From a virus, in the IMG/VR virus record IMGVR_UViG_3300023118_000014, positions 1 through 43,827 of that record: 43,827 nucleotides of DNA. One strand, written 5' to 3'. Below, piece by piece: positions 28,049 through 34,947 of the stretch. The position numbers were made by a program, and so were the translations under genes. The notes beneath the pieces are model-generated. The model was not told the origin of the DNA. It searched no databases and worked only from the letters and a program-made list of their open reading frames with translations. Each line of letters opens with the position of its first letter. The stretch's first letter is position 1.

Positions 28049-28286
28049 CCCGATCAAATACGTAGTGGACCCGGCAGCGCCATTCCCGAAAAAATGGTCT
28101 GATCATATCGGGCCGATCAACGTGATGACCGAGCCAGTGGCTGGTTATCTGATGGTCCGCAGGCCTGGGTGCACCCCGTTTGTGCTGTCTGTGAAGCAGA
28201 TGCTGAATGCCGAGCCAACGCGGTCGATAACGGGACCGTTTGTTTTGTTCGAAAAGAAGCGCGCACTGCCGCGCCAAGAACGCTGA
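28041..28286 (+). CDS. hypothetical protein, 81 aa
   Basis: Starts eight bases before the preceding stop. PDPIKYVVDPAAPFPKKWSDHIGPINVMTEPVAGYLMVRRPGCTPFVLSVKQML is a strand-rich segment with a central MVRRPGCTPFVLSVK that looks like a conserved core of small phage proteins. Function unknown. Confidence 0.6.
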   Translation: MPDPIKYVVDPAAPFPKKWSDHIGPINVMTEPVAGYLMVRRPGCTPFVLSVKQMLNAEPTRSITGPFVLFEKKRALPRQER

Positions 28287-28320
28287 CTTCCCATCATTTT
28301 ACCGGCAATAGGAGATGAGC

Positions 28321-28833
28321 ATGGATGTTATCGAGAAGCTGAACGAAGGCGATATTTTCCGCTGGCACTACAGCGACCCCAAAACGAACTTTGGTGCGTG
28401 GGGCGACCATCATTGCTGCTCGCGCATCGCCGTGGTTCAGGACGGTGTATTGCGCGACACCTACTGGCTGCACTGGTCCCAAGATCAAGGCAAGTGGCTG
28501 GGGACGGGCAGCGGCCGAACCTTCGGGTTGAACGATCTTAGCCGTCTCAAATTGGCATTCGTGGCCAACCACGCCGACCTAGTGCCGGCCAAGGAATACG
28601 ACGCCAATTACTACGACGACGCTGACATCGTGGACCTAAACCACTCCAACGATACCCGCGGAAACTTCTATCTGCGCAAGGGCGCCGTCCGAAGCCAGGC
28701 GAAGATGCTTTCGGCTGCCCGCGCAAAGCTCGAACGGAGCGAGTCCGACAAGCGGGACGCCGAGTGGCGCTCGGAGCGCCTGCGCGAGTCCATTGCGAAA
28801 ATCGAAGCTGGTGACGTCTCGGGGTTTTTCTGA
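28321..28833 (+). CDS. hypothetical protein, 170 aa
   Basis: SD GGAG six bases before the ATG at 28321 selects this start over an ATG at 28315. The N-terminal half is beta/aromatic (GDIFRWHYSDPKTNFGAWGDHHCCSRIAVVQDGVLRDTYWLHWSQDQ). The C-terminal half is charged coiled coil (ARAKLERSESDKRDAEWRSERLRESIAKIE). Possibly a nucleic-acid- or protein-binding accessory protein. Confidence 0.65.
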   Translation: MDVIEKLNEGDIFRWHYSDPKTNFGAWGDHHCCSRIAVVQDGVLRDTYWLHWSQDQGKWLGTGSGRTFGLNDLSRLKLAFVANHADLVPAKEYDANYYDDADIVDLNHSNDTRGNFYLRKGAVRSQAKMLSAARAKLERSESDKRDAEWRSERLRESIAKIEAGDVSGFF

Positions 28834-28883
28834 CCCACCCCAGCGCTCCCTCCGCATGAACGCCCGACAGAAGGAACAGGACG

Positions 28884-29147
28884 ATGAAGTGGACTCCATA
28901 TCACTACTGGATGTGGTTCTGGTGCTGGGCTTGCTTCAAGGCGTACATGAATTTGCCGACCGCCTCGACGCATCATAGCCGGTACGGCCGTTTCCTAATG
29001 TGGTTGCTTGGCTACGCTGGAGCCTACGCGCACAGCGATGATGGCAAGACGTTCCACCTTTGCGATTTCTTTTATCCGACGCGCCAGGCTCAGTCCGACG
29101 CATGGGATCTGCACACCACCAAAACCGACCAAGGAGCAGGACGATGA
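28884..29147 (+). CDS. hypothetical Trp/Tyr-rich protein, 87 aa
   Basis: SD AGGA precedes the ATG. The N-terminus KWTPYHYWMWFWCWACFKAYM is exceptionally rich in Trp and other aromatic residues and could insert in or bind a membrane, but has no classical transmembrane length. FLMWLLGYAGAYAHSDDG follows. ATGA overlap with the next gene. Unknown function. Confidence 0.62.
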   Translation: MKWTPYHYWMWFWCWACFKAYMNLPTASTHHSRYGRFLMWLLGYAGAYAHSDDGKTFHLCDFFYPTRQAQSDAWDLHTTKTDQGAGR

Positions 29148-29380
29148 AGAACCAGCGCGAACGTGACCGCCGCAACCTACGCCCGCATGCTGAGGCGCGC
29201 CTGGCGATGTCTATGTGGGGCCATGAATACGCCCACAAGCAGAACGGCGGATCAATGGATTTCTGGGATGCGATCGGTGAGCAGCGTCAGCGCCTGTGCA
29301 TCGATATCATCAATGATATCCTGCACGACCTCCACGAAAACGGCCGCGCGACCCCCATTACGGAAGCAAAGCGCGCCTAA
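29144..29380 (+). CDS. hypothetical protein, 78 aa
   Basis: ATGA overlap at the start. Basic N-terminus (KNQRERDRRNLRPHAEARLAMSMWGHEYAHKQNGG), then helix LCIDIINDILHDLHENGR. The H-x3-H spacing near MSMWGHEYAHKQ is noted but no catalytic context is present. Family unknown. Confidence 0.6.
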   Translation: MKNQRERDRRNLRPHAEARLAMSMWGHEYAHKQNGGSMDFWDAIGEQRQRLCIDIINDILHDLHENGRATPITEAKRA

Positions 29381-29437
29381 GCGGCCCTCAGCAATGAACG
29401 CGGAAGCCCCACCCCCACAGCATAGGAGACGAGGAAG

Positions 29438-29725
29438 ATGACGGCCCTGGCCCATAGTCCGATGACTACGAATGAACTTATCCGCGCGCTACAGCGCTTC
29501 CAAGATGAAGCCGCACATTCCGGCAGCGTCGAGATTCGATGGCTCTGCGCGGTTATCCAGCCAGCATTAGATGCCGCTTGCGAAGTAGGTAACAGCCGAC
29601 TCGGCCCTGAGAACCGCAAGGGAGTGAACGAGTTTCGTGCCGCCGAACTCGAACGAGAGATTGAACGCAAGCGAAAGGATACGGAGCTTCTGGAGCGCGA
29701 ACTGAAGAAGGTGCGCGCAGCCTGA
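29438..29725 (+). CDS. hypothetical coiled-coil protein, 95 aa
   Basis: SD GAGGA; ATG at 29438. Helical throughout: TTNELIRALQRFQDEAAHSGSVEIRWLCAVIQPALDAACEVG, then FRAAELEREIERKRKDTELLERELKKV, a regular coiled coil. No family. A second ATG at residue 9 (MTTNELI) could also be used. Confidence 0.6.
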   Translation: MTALAHSPMTTNELIRALQRFQDEAAHSGSVEIRWLCAVIQPALDAACEVGNSRLGPENRKGVNEFRAAELEREIERKRKDTELLERELKKVRAA

Positions 29726-29764
29726 CCACCTCCGCGATCTACCCGCATGACGGAAGGACAACCA

Positions 29765-29992
29765 ATGAAGGTTGATGTCAACATGAGCAACGAAGATCGA
29801 TTCCAAGTCGGTTCGTGGTGGGCCTCGTCGCCGGATTATGTTCTCGCTGCTCTAACCGCGCAGCTTCGATCTGCTGCGACGATCTGGCCAGAACTGGAAA
29901 GTTTTCGGATTGGTACGATAGATCCGAAACAAGTCTTCCCTGAGATGCCTGATCCCACCACGCTCCCCGACAATGACAGGAACACGCCATGA
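29765..29992 (+). CDS. hypothetical protein, 75 aa
   Basis: SD AAGGA eight bases before the ATG at 29765, so I do not use the earlier in-frame ATG at 29747. Middle helix DYVLAALTAQLRSAATIWPELESF and a strand-rich tail. ATGA overlap with the 347-residue gene. No recognised domain. Confidence 0.58.
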   Translation: MKVDVNMSNEDRFQVGSWWASSPDYVLAALTAQLRSAATIWPELESFRIGTIDPKQVFPEMPDPTTLPDNDRNTP

Positions 29993-31032
29993 GCACTGAT
30001 GAGAGAATGAAGCTGGCGGACCAACGCGCATATCTAGCGAAAGAAATTGATCGCGCGGAAACGTTACAGATTCACTTCAACGACGAAATATCTTGCGGTA
30101 GCCGCCCTCTGAACGATATCGAGCGTGGCCTGATCTCCGCCGCCCTGCGTGCGCCAGAGGCGGCCGACGCGGGGGCTGTGGCGTACATGAGCGCCGAGCA
30201 GATGCCAGAGATCATCGACCGGGACGATGGCACTGGCATCTACATCCCGCTGCGCAAAACAGCGGCGGGGCTATTTCAGACCGCACTCTACGCCTCCCCC
30301 ACCGCTGCCGGGATCGCCGCCCCGCCGGACCTCGCGCTGGAAACCACGCCAGAAATGCGGGCGAGACAGCGCGATCTGACGCGGCAGACAGGCCGCGACG
30401 ATTATGACCGCGTGACCGAAATGCTGCTCGATGATCTGGCGCGATGCTTGGCCTATATTGCACCATTGCAGGACGTGGTTGCTCGTCGCCCCGCCACGCC
30501 TGCTGCAAGCGCGGATGCGGTGAGGACCGCAACATTTGAGCAGTGCGCCAAGATCGCCGCCGACATCGCCGACCGATACGACAGGGAGGCGGCGACACTG
30601 GCGCACAAGCCGGGAGAAGGTCGAGCGCAGGCCGCGTCTAATGCCGCCACCGTCGTCGAGGACGCAATCCGCCGGACCGCCCTCTCCGCGCCAGTAGCCG
30701 GGTCCGCCTCCCCCGCCCAAGCCGACATGCGGGAGTATCACGCTATCGTTGCTGAGAAGATTCCGGGGTATGTATCCTGCGATGAGGAGTTTTCGCAGGC
30801 TTATGAACGTGGCCGAAAAGACGCTGCCGCCGCCATCCGCGCCCTCCCCGCATCCGGTGAGGCCGATGCGACTCTGACGCCCGAGATGGTCCGCCTGATT
30901 ATTGCCGCCCGAAATGTGGCGTTCGAAGATCATCCCGGCACCGAAGAATTGAAAGAACTCGACGAAGCGTCCGAAGCTTTCGCCGGCCGCGTGCCGTGGG
31001 AGAACGAGCCCGAAGACGCCCCGCAGCCATGA
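29989..31032 (+). CDS. mosaic hypothetical protein, 347 aa
   Basis: The largest non-enzymatic gene of the accessory array. Modules: a coiled-coil start (ERMKLADQRAYLAKEIDRAETLQIHFNDEISC), a beta segment (GTGIYIPLRKTAAGLFQTALYASP), helices RVTEMLLDDLARCLAYIAPLQDVV and ATFEQCAKIAADIADRYDREAATLA, the motif RRTALSAPVAG, then EYHAIVAEKIPGY and ARNVAFEDHPG. The ADAVR and LSAPVAG pieces also occur in the 123-residue gene at 22002. It looks built from short modules that phages recombine. Function unknown. Confidence 0.68.
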   Translation: MSTDERMKLADQRAYLAKEIDRAETLQIHFNDEISCGSRPLNDIERGLISAALRAPEAADAGAVAYMSAEQMPEIIDRDDGTGIYIPLRKTAAGLFQTALYASPTAAGIAAPPDLALETTPEMRARQRDLTRQTGRDDYDRVTEMLLDDLARCLAYIAPLQDVVARRPATPAASADAVRTATFEQCAKIAADIADRYDREAATLAHKPGEGRAQAASNAATVVEDAIRRTALSAPVAGSASPAQADMREYHAIVAEKIPGYVSCDEEFSQAYERGRKDAAAAIRALPASGEADATLTPEMVRLIIAARNVAFEDHPGTEELKELDEASEAFAGRVPWENEPEDAPQP

Positions 31033-31063
31033 CCCATGACCGCTGACCCATTGGAGCATTGAA

Positions 31064-31315
31064 ATGCCGGACATCATCAAACAGGTTTTTTCGGTCGCCG
31101 AAGCCAAAAGGCAGGCCAGGATTTTTCAGAGCGCAGGCAAGGCTATTGCAGACCACTGCGACAAACGCATCCGTTCTGCCGAACGTGCTATAAGCCGAGA
31201 GGAGAAGTACCTTCAGAAAGTGTTGCGCGCCAAGAACACCGGCGGCGTCATGGCCGGAGATATTGAGGGGGCGTTTCACCGCATCCGCGAAGCGCTGGCA
31301 CCGCAGCAGTCGTAA
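31064..31315 (+). CDS. hypothetical protein, 83 aa
   Basis: ATG at 31064 after TTGGAGCATTGAA (SD TGGAG). Basic helical protein: PDIIKQVFSVAEAKRQARIFQSAGKAIADHCDKRIRSAERAISREEKYLQKVL. Could be DNA-binding. No named family. Confidence 0.6.
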   Translation: MPDIIKQVFSVAEAKRQARIFQSAGKAIADHCDKRIRSAERAISREEKYLQKVLRAKNTGGVMAGDIEGAFHRIREALAPQQS

Positions 31316-31336
31316 GCAGCCATCGAGGAATAGAAG

Positions 31337-31705
31337 ATGAAGAGATTAGAACGCATTGAGGACCAGATGCGCGGCGTCGTCACCTATGAACTGGCGAACG
31401 GTCGATATGCCACTTTTGATGCGCGAGCCGTGCAAGAGTACGGGATTGCAAAGCTGCTAGACAGTATAGGCGAAGGCCATCAGGTGCCTACCGAGCGCCT
31501 GCCTGTCATCCAGGACGGCAGGCGCATTGGCACAATGCCGCCTGACTTCGATCCAGCCAGCGCCCGTAGCACGTCCTTTTTATACGACGTGCGGCCGGGA
31601 GATTTCCGTCGTGAAGGCGACACATGGGTCGTCGGGAAAACGATGGGAGGGGGCGACGTGGATTGCGTCGTCGGGTTCATTCGCGACACGCCCCCGCGCT
31701 CCTGA
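31337..31705 (+). CDS. hypothetical protein, 122 aa
   Basis: SD GAGGAATAG before ATG. KRLERIEDQMRGVVTYELANGRYATFDARAVQEYGIAKLLDSIG gives an N-terminal helix followed by strands. Beta-rich end: SFLYDVRPGDFRREGDTWVVGKTMGGGDVDCVVGF. No catalytic motif seen. Last gene of the main plus-strand array before a new promoter. Confidence 0.6.
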   Translation: MKRLERIEDQMRGVVTYELANGRYATFDARAVQEYGIAKLLDSIGEGHQVPTERLPVIQDGRRIGTMPPDFDPASARSTSFLYDVRPGDFRREGDTWVVGKTMGGGDVDCVVGFIRDTPPRS

Positions 31706-31711
31706 GCGATG

Positions 31712-31740
31712 ATGACGCCAGCGCCGCGCTCCGCTAAACT
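31712..31740 (+). promoter_or_regulatory. promoter for the leaderless 31747 gene
   Basis: ATGACG (31712-31717), 17 bases, TAAACT (31735-31740), then six bases to the ATG. Transcription would begin at about the ATG. Confidence 0.52.
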
Positions 31741-31746
31741 GCCACC

Positions 31747-31947
31747 ATGTTAAAGCCCCAGCCCTACACCCATGTTCGATTGATCGAGGACAAGGAGCGG
31801 ATAGCCCGCTTCGAGGTCCGGGTCTCCACCTTCATCGAATATGACGAAAACCCCGGCCGGCGGGCCATTTCGGGGAAGCCTAGCCGAGATGAAGCCCTGA
31901 AGATCGCGCAGGAGATGGCCAAGGCTGCGAAGGTGAAGGCGGGCTAG
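31747..31947 (+). CDS. small beta-alpha protein with its own promoter, 66 aa
   Basis: Sequence: LKPQPYTHVRLIEDKERIARFEVRVSTFIEYDENPGRRAISGKPSRDEALKIAQEMAKAAKV. A beta hairpin pattern followed by one helix, like a dsRNA-binding/Arc-type small fold. It uses a promoter placing transcription start at the ATG, as do 5845 and 38222. The stop TAG shares its CTAG with the converging holin-like gene (31944). Possibly expressed in the lysogen. Confidence 0.6.
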   Translation: MLKPQPYTHVRLIEDKERIARFEVRVSTFIEYDENPGRRAISGKPSRDEALKIAQEMAKAAKVKAG

Positions 31948-32057
31948 AACCAGAAGCCCCGCGGCCGGGTGATGAGCCACGCCAGAAACACCAGCACGAC
32001 AGTGATGGCAACGAAGCCGGCTAGGAGGATGGCGAGGAAGAGAAAGATGCCCTCCAT
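31944..32057 (-). CDS. holin-like small membrane peptide, 37 aa
   Basis: The ATG at 32057 follows one base after the preceding stop. The peptide is one long hydrophobic helix (IFLFLAILLAGFVAITVVLVFLAWLI) with a short acidic N-terminus (MEG) and basic C-terminus (TRPRGFWF). Its place after the coiled-coil membrane protein and endolysin fits a pinholin or holin. The size is small even for pinholins, so the role is provisional. Confidence 0.55.
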   Translation of the reverse strand: MEGIFLFLAILLAGFVAITVVLVFLAWLITRPRGFWF

Positions 32058-32058
32058 G

Positions 32059-32448
32059 CTATTCCGACCTGTTCTGGATGCGATCCGCCAGTTTATCGAT
32101 CCGCTCTTCGATCTTGTCGCCAAGCTTTTCAAAGGACTTTTCAAGACGGCTGATGACAATCTCGAAGCTGTCTTTGCGAACGAAAGTGTCCCTGTTCCAC
32201 GTCTCGACATCGTGGATTTTGGTGCGCAAAGCAGATGCCGTCTCGCCAAATTCATGGCGAAGCGTCTCCGCTCGGTCCAGGTTCTCGCGCACTAGCTTCG
32301 CGTTGTCGCGCTGGCAGTTGTCGATTTCGGCATTGAAGTCATCGCGGATTTCCTTCTCAACCCGGCTCATTTTCCAGACTATGGTCCCGGCCGCACTGAC
32401 GACTGTCAGAAGCGTCCCGACGTTGAGGTAGAGCCCGTATTCCGCCAC
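32059..32448 (-). CDS. membrane-anchored coiled-coil protein (holin/spanin-type)
   Basis: The protein opens with one membrane helix (YLNVGTLLTVVSAAGTIVWKM) followed by a long coiled coil (RVEKEIRDDFNAEIDNCQRDNAKLVRENLDRAETLRHEFGETASALR, then SFEIVISRLEKSFEKLGDKIEERIDKL). This N-in, coiled-coil-out layout is shared by i-spanins and by a phage holin-like family in Rhizobiales. A GTG at 32448 has SD AAGGG 8 bases upstream, better than the GTG at 32457. It lies directly downstream of the endolysin and one base before the small membrane peptide. Confidence 0.62.
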   Translation of the reverse strand: MAEYGLYLNVGTLLTVVSAAGTIVWKMSRVEKEIRDDFNAEIDNCQRDNAKLVRENLDRAETLRHEFGETASALRTKIHDVETWNRDTFVRKDSFEIVISRLEKSFEKLGDKIEERIDKLADRIQNRSE

Positions 32449-32460
32449 ATCGGTCACCCT

Positions 32461-32532
32461 TCAATTAACCAAAACGCGGAAACCAGGTCTCCGATTGGGG
32501 GATTGTGTGATCTGTTTAGTCCCAGCCTTCAT
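32461..32532 (-). CDS. possible 23-aa leader peptide
   Basis: ATG at 32532 with a good SD (GAAAGAGG, 7 bases). The peptide KAGTKQITQSPNRRPGFRVLVN ends directly before AAGGG of the membrane protein at 32448. It may couple translation or be chance. The 141-base gap 32458-32598 holds nothing else. Confidence 0.3.
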   Translation of the reverse strand: MKAGTKQITQSPNRRPGFRVLVN

Positions 32533-32598
32533 CGGAAGCCTCTTTCCTATGGGGGTCAGGCTCGGCCGGTCGTTGCAAGCTTCCGGTCGGGCCGTCTG

Positions 32599-33888
32599 TT
32601 ATCGATCTGCTCGCGCCAAGAAGCCCTGCCGGAACATCACGACGAGATTCAACACCGCCATGGCGACGCGGAACACGATGTAAATCCCGCCACCAAGAGC
32701 GAACATCCACCAATGCGCAAAGCACCACTGCGCGATGCCGATCACCGTCGTGAAAACCGTGGTGACGGTGCCAAGCGTGTCCTGAGCGCTCTGCAGCGTG
32801 TCCTGAGCCTTGTTAAGCAGACCGGACGATTCCGCGCCGCCTAGCAGACCGCCGCCGAACAACACCTTCCCGACGAGGCCAAAGCTGTCCAGCGCAGCCA
32901 CCTGAGAGTTGCCCTTGTCGCGCAGGTCCGACGCACTAGCTTCAACGCGCGCTTTCGATACCTGACGAGGCCCCGCGGCTGCCAATGCCGCGGCAAACTT
33001 CGCATCGATCGCGTCACTGGCTGGTAGGCCATTGTCTGCCCGGAATGCGCGGACAGCGTTGACGGTGCGCTTGCCCATCAGCCCGTCCGGCTGCCCTACC
33101 TCCACATAGCCCTTGTCCGACAGCATGGCCTGCTGGTCGTACAGAACGGGGTCGCCAGTGGGATGCAGACCTGGCCGGGACGCTTCTGTCGTGGTGGCAA
33201 CCGACGCGTCCTTGCCCCTGAGAGAGCGCCACAGCGTAGCCCAGATGCCAGGCCTTTCCGACGTGACGGGAACGGGTGCGGTTTGCACCGAGGCGATGGG
33301 AGTGACGGCCACGGCTTTAGGTGCCGGCTCGTTGAACGTGATGCTTTTGTCCAGCTTCTGCATGGCTAGCAACAGGCCAGCGCAGCCGAGCTGTGCGTCT
33401 ACGGCGTTCGGATCATAGACGTGGTCGCGGACGTACTTGCCGGACTTGTATTGATCGGTACCGGACCAAATGTAAGGCGACGGTACGCCCTTGTTGGCAT
33501 AACCCAGCCCGTTGTACTTTTCGAGCAGCGCCAGCGTTCCGCCGACCGACCAGTCCTTGTTCTTGGCGGCGAACGGGGCGCAGTTTACCAGCGCGTCATA
33601 GGCCGCTTCCTCCCACGAACTGAACGGCCCGCGGCCGATCGGCACGATGGTGGATTTCTTGTTCCACGCCTGCCCCTGAGCAATGCTTTTCAGCCACTTC
33701 GGATCGGCACCGGCCTCGCGCTCCTTGATCACCGCAATGACGAACCACGGCACGCCTGTGCGGGCCTCCATGCCCTGAAACCGGCCCTTGTCGGCAACCA
33801 GCCGTTTGGCAACAGGGGTAAATTCTGACGCGCGGGTCAGCCTGGCGTTCGCCCAGCGGGTGGCGTTCGCCTGTTTAAGCGTTGGCAT
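32599..33888 (-). CDS. endolysin (lysozyme-type) with PG-binding domain and C-terminal membrane segments
   Basis: 429 residues from the ATG at 33888, chosen by SD GGAGAG. The catalytic part has FVIAVIKEREAGADPKWL (putative Glu in KERE, residues 55-58) then SWEEAAYDALVNCAPF, WSVGGTLALLEKYNGLGYAN and WSGTDQYKSGKYVRD. This pattern belongs to a phage lysozyme-like muramidase family. A peptidoglycan-binding 1-type domain follows (QQAMLSDKGYVEVGQPDGLMGKRTVNAVRAFRADNG). Unusually, the C-terminus carries two hydrophobic helices (TTVFTTVIGIAQWCFAHWWMFALGGGIYIVFRVAMAVLNLVVMF), so the enzyme would be membrane-tethered. No N-terminal SAR or signal peptide. It is preceded by a terminator. Confidence 0.86.
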   Translation of the reverse strand: MPTLKQANATRWANARLTRASEFTPVAKRLVADKGRFQGMEARTGVPWFVIAVIKEREAGADPKWLKSIAQGQAWNKKSTIVPIGRGPFSSWEEAAYDALVNCAPFAAKNKDWSVGGTLALLEKYNGLGYANKGVPSPYIWSGTDQYKSGKYVRDHVYDPNAVDAQLGCAGLLLAMQKLDKSITFNEPAPKAVAVTPIASVQTAPVPVTSERPGIWATLWRSLRGKDASVATTTEASRPGLHPTGDPVLYDQQAMLSDKGYVEVGQPDGLMGKRTVNAVRAFRADNGLPASDAIDAKFAAALAAAGPRQVSKARVEASASDLRDKGNSQVAALDSFGLVGKVLFGGGLLGGAESSGLLNKAQDTLQSAQDTLGTVTTVFTTVIGIAQWCFAHWWMFALGGGIYIVFRVAMAVLNLVVMFRQGFLARADR

Positions 33889-33909
33889 TCGTCTCTCCGT
33901 TTGGTGGTC

Positions 33910-33932
33910 AAAAAACCGCCCTGGGGCGGTTT
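33910..33932 (-). terminator. intrinsic terminator upstream of the endolysin gene
   Basis: Minus strand AAACCGCC-CCAG-GGCGGTTT followed by a run of six T. It lies 22 bases before the endolysin ATG, leaving no room for a promoter between them. It would stop transcripts coming from the tailspike region unless read through. Confidence 0.85.
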
Positions 33933-33998
33933 GGGTGGGTTGATGGGTCAATCGCTGTGTGGTTGAGTGCGCGACTCGACAATGCAATGGGAGGTAGT

Positions 33999-34946
33999 AT
34001 GGGCGCGCTTCTTAAGGCTCGATGGGCTGTGACGGATTTCGTGTATGATCACCTGCCCCGCGCGCGTATGCTTCAGCAACAACTCGACGAGGCGCACCGG
34101 ACAATCGCCAGACTGAACGGCGGCGCGACTAGGGCCGCATTATCCACCGAGCCCGTAGACCGACGCGTGGCGCTGTTCGACGCCATCTCGGTCGGTGTTA
34201 ACCGCGGCCTTGAGATGGGTCCGCTTGACAAGCCTTTGATGACAAAAGATCAGCACAAAGTTCTATATGTCGACCATGCCAGCAAAGCCGACCTGATCAA
34301 AAAGTACCTCACGACAGGCACGCCGGAGACTGTCACGCCGGACAAGATCTGCGATCCCGATATCGTTTGGGATGGCAAGCGTCCGCTAGCCGACGTTACC
34401 GATGCCCGTAATCTCGATTTCTGCGTATCGTCTCACGTGATCGAGCACGTCCCCAACGTACTCGGCTGGTTGGCGCAGATCGGCACATTGCTGCGCCATG
34501 GCAGCATCATCAACATGGCGGTTCCGCACCGCGATTTTACGTTCGACCGAATGCGTGAAGTGACGCGGCCTTCCGAACTCATTCAGGCCTCGCTAGACCG
34601 AAGGACAAGGCCGAATGGCGGGCAGGTTTTCGACTTCATTGCCAACGTCTCATTCGTGGGCCAAGACGATGCAAAGGTTCGCCCTGACCTTATATCGATG
34701 GCCTACAAGCACGCTTGGGCGGCCACGCAAGACGACTTCTATATGGACGCACATTGCTCGGTGTTCACGCCGCAATCGTTCCTCGAATGCTTCGAGGTGA
34801 TATCCTACACCGGCTTGATCAATTTTAAGCTGCGTAAGATTTGGCCGGCGACGACACAAGGAAACGAGTTCATCGTTTCGCTAGAATTTGGCGGTTTCAC
34901 GCTTGGGGAAATGGCTCAGTCATTTCGAGACGGAGCCGTTGGCTAA
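33999..34946 (+). CDS. glycan-cluster-type class I methyltransferase (moron)
   Basis: 315 residues from the ATG at 33999, chosen for its SD (GGGAGG); the frame is open 39 codons earlier but overlaps the terminator. After a helical N-terminus the motifs are VNRGLEMGPLDKPLM (the LEIGPLDRP motif I of this subgroup), HKVLYVDHASKADLIKKY, FCVSSHVIEHVPNVLGWLAQIGTLLRHGSIINMAVP (motifs IV/V: CASHVIEHVP) and RPSELIQASL. Such methyltransferases are typical of O-antigen/glycan clusters. It lies plus-strand between the minus-strand tailspike and endolysin, converging on the tailspike stop. It may alter host surface sugars in the lysogen. No clear promoter. Confidence 0.8.
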   Translation: MGALLKARWAVTDFVYDHLPRARMLQQQLDEAHRTIARLNGGATRAALSTEPVDRRVALFDAISVGVNRGLEMGPLDKPLMTKDQHKVLYVDHASKADLIKKYLTTGTPETVTPDKICDPDIVWDGKRPLADVTDARNLDFCVSSHVIEHVPNVLGWLAQIGTLLRHGSIINMAVPHRDFTFDRMREVTRPSELIQASLDRRTRPNGGQVFDFIANVSFVGQDDAKVRPDLISMAYKHAWAATQDDFYMDAHCSVFTPQSFLECFEVISYTGLINFKLRKIWPATTQGNEFIVSLEFGGFTLGEMAQSFRDGAVG

Positions 34947-34947
34947 G

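Noticed and set aside
30271-31107. 278-codon minus-strand ORF
   Set aside because: Antisense of the 347-aa gene, Gly/Arg-rich, no SD, no coupling.
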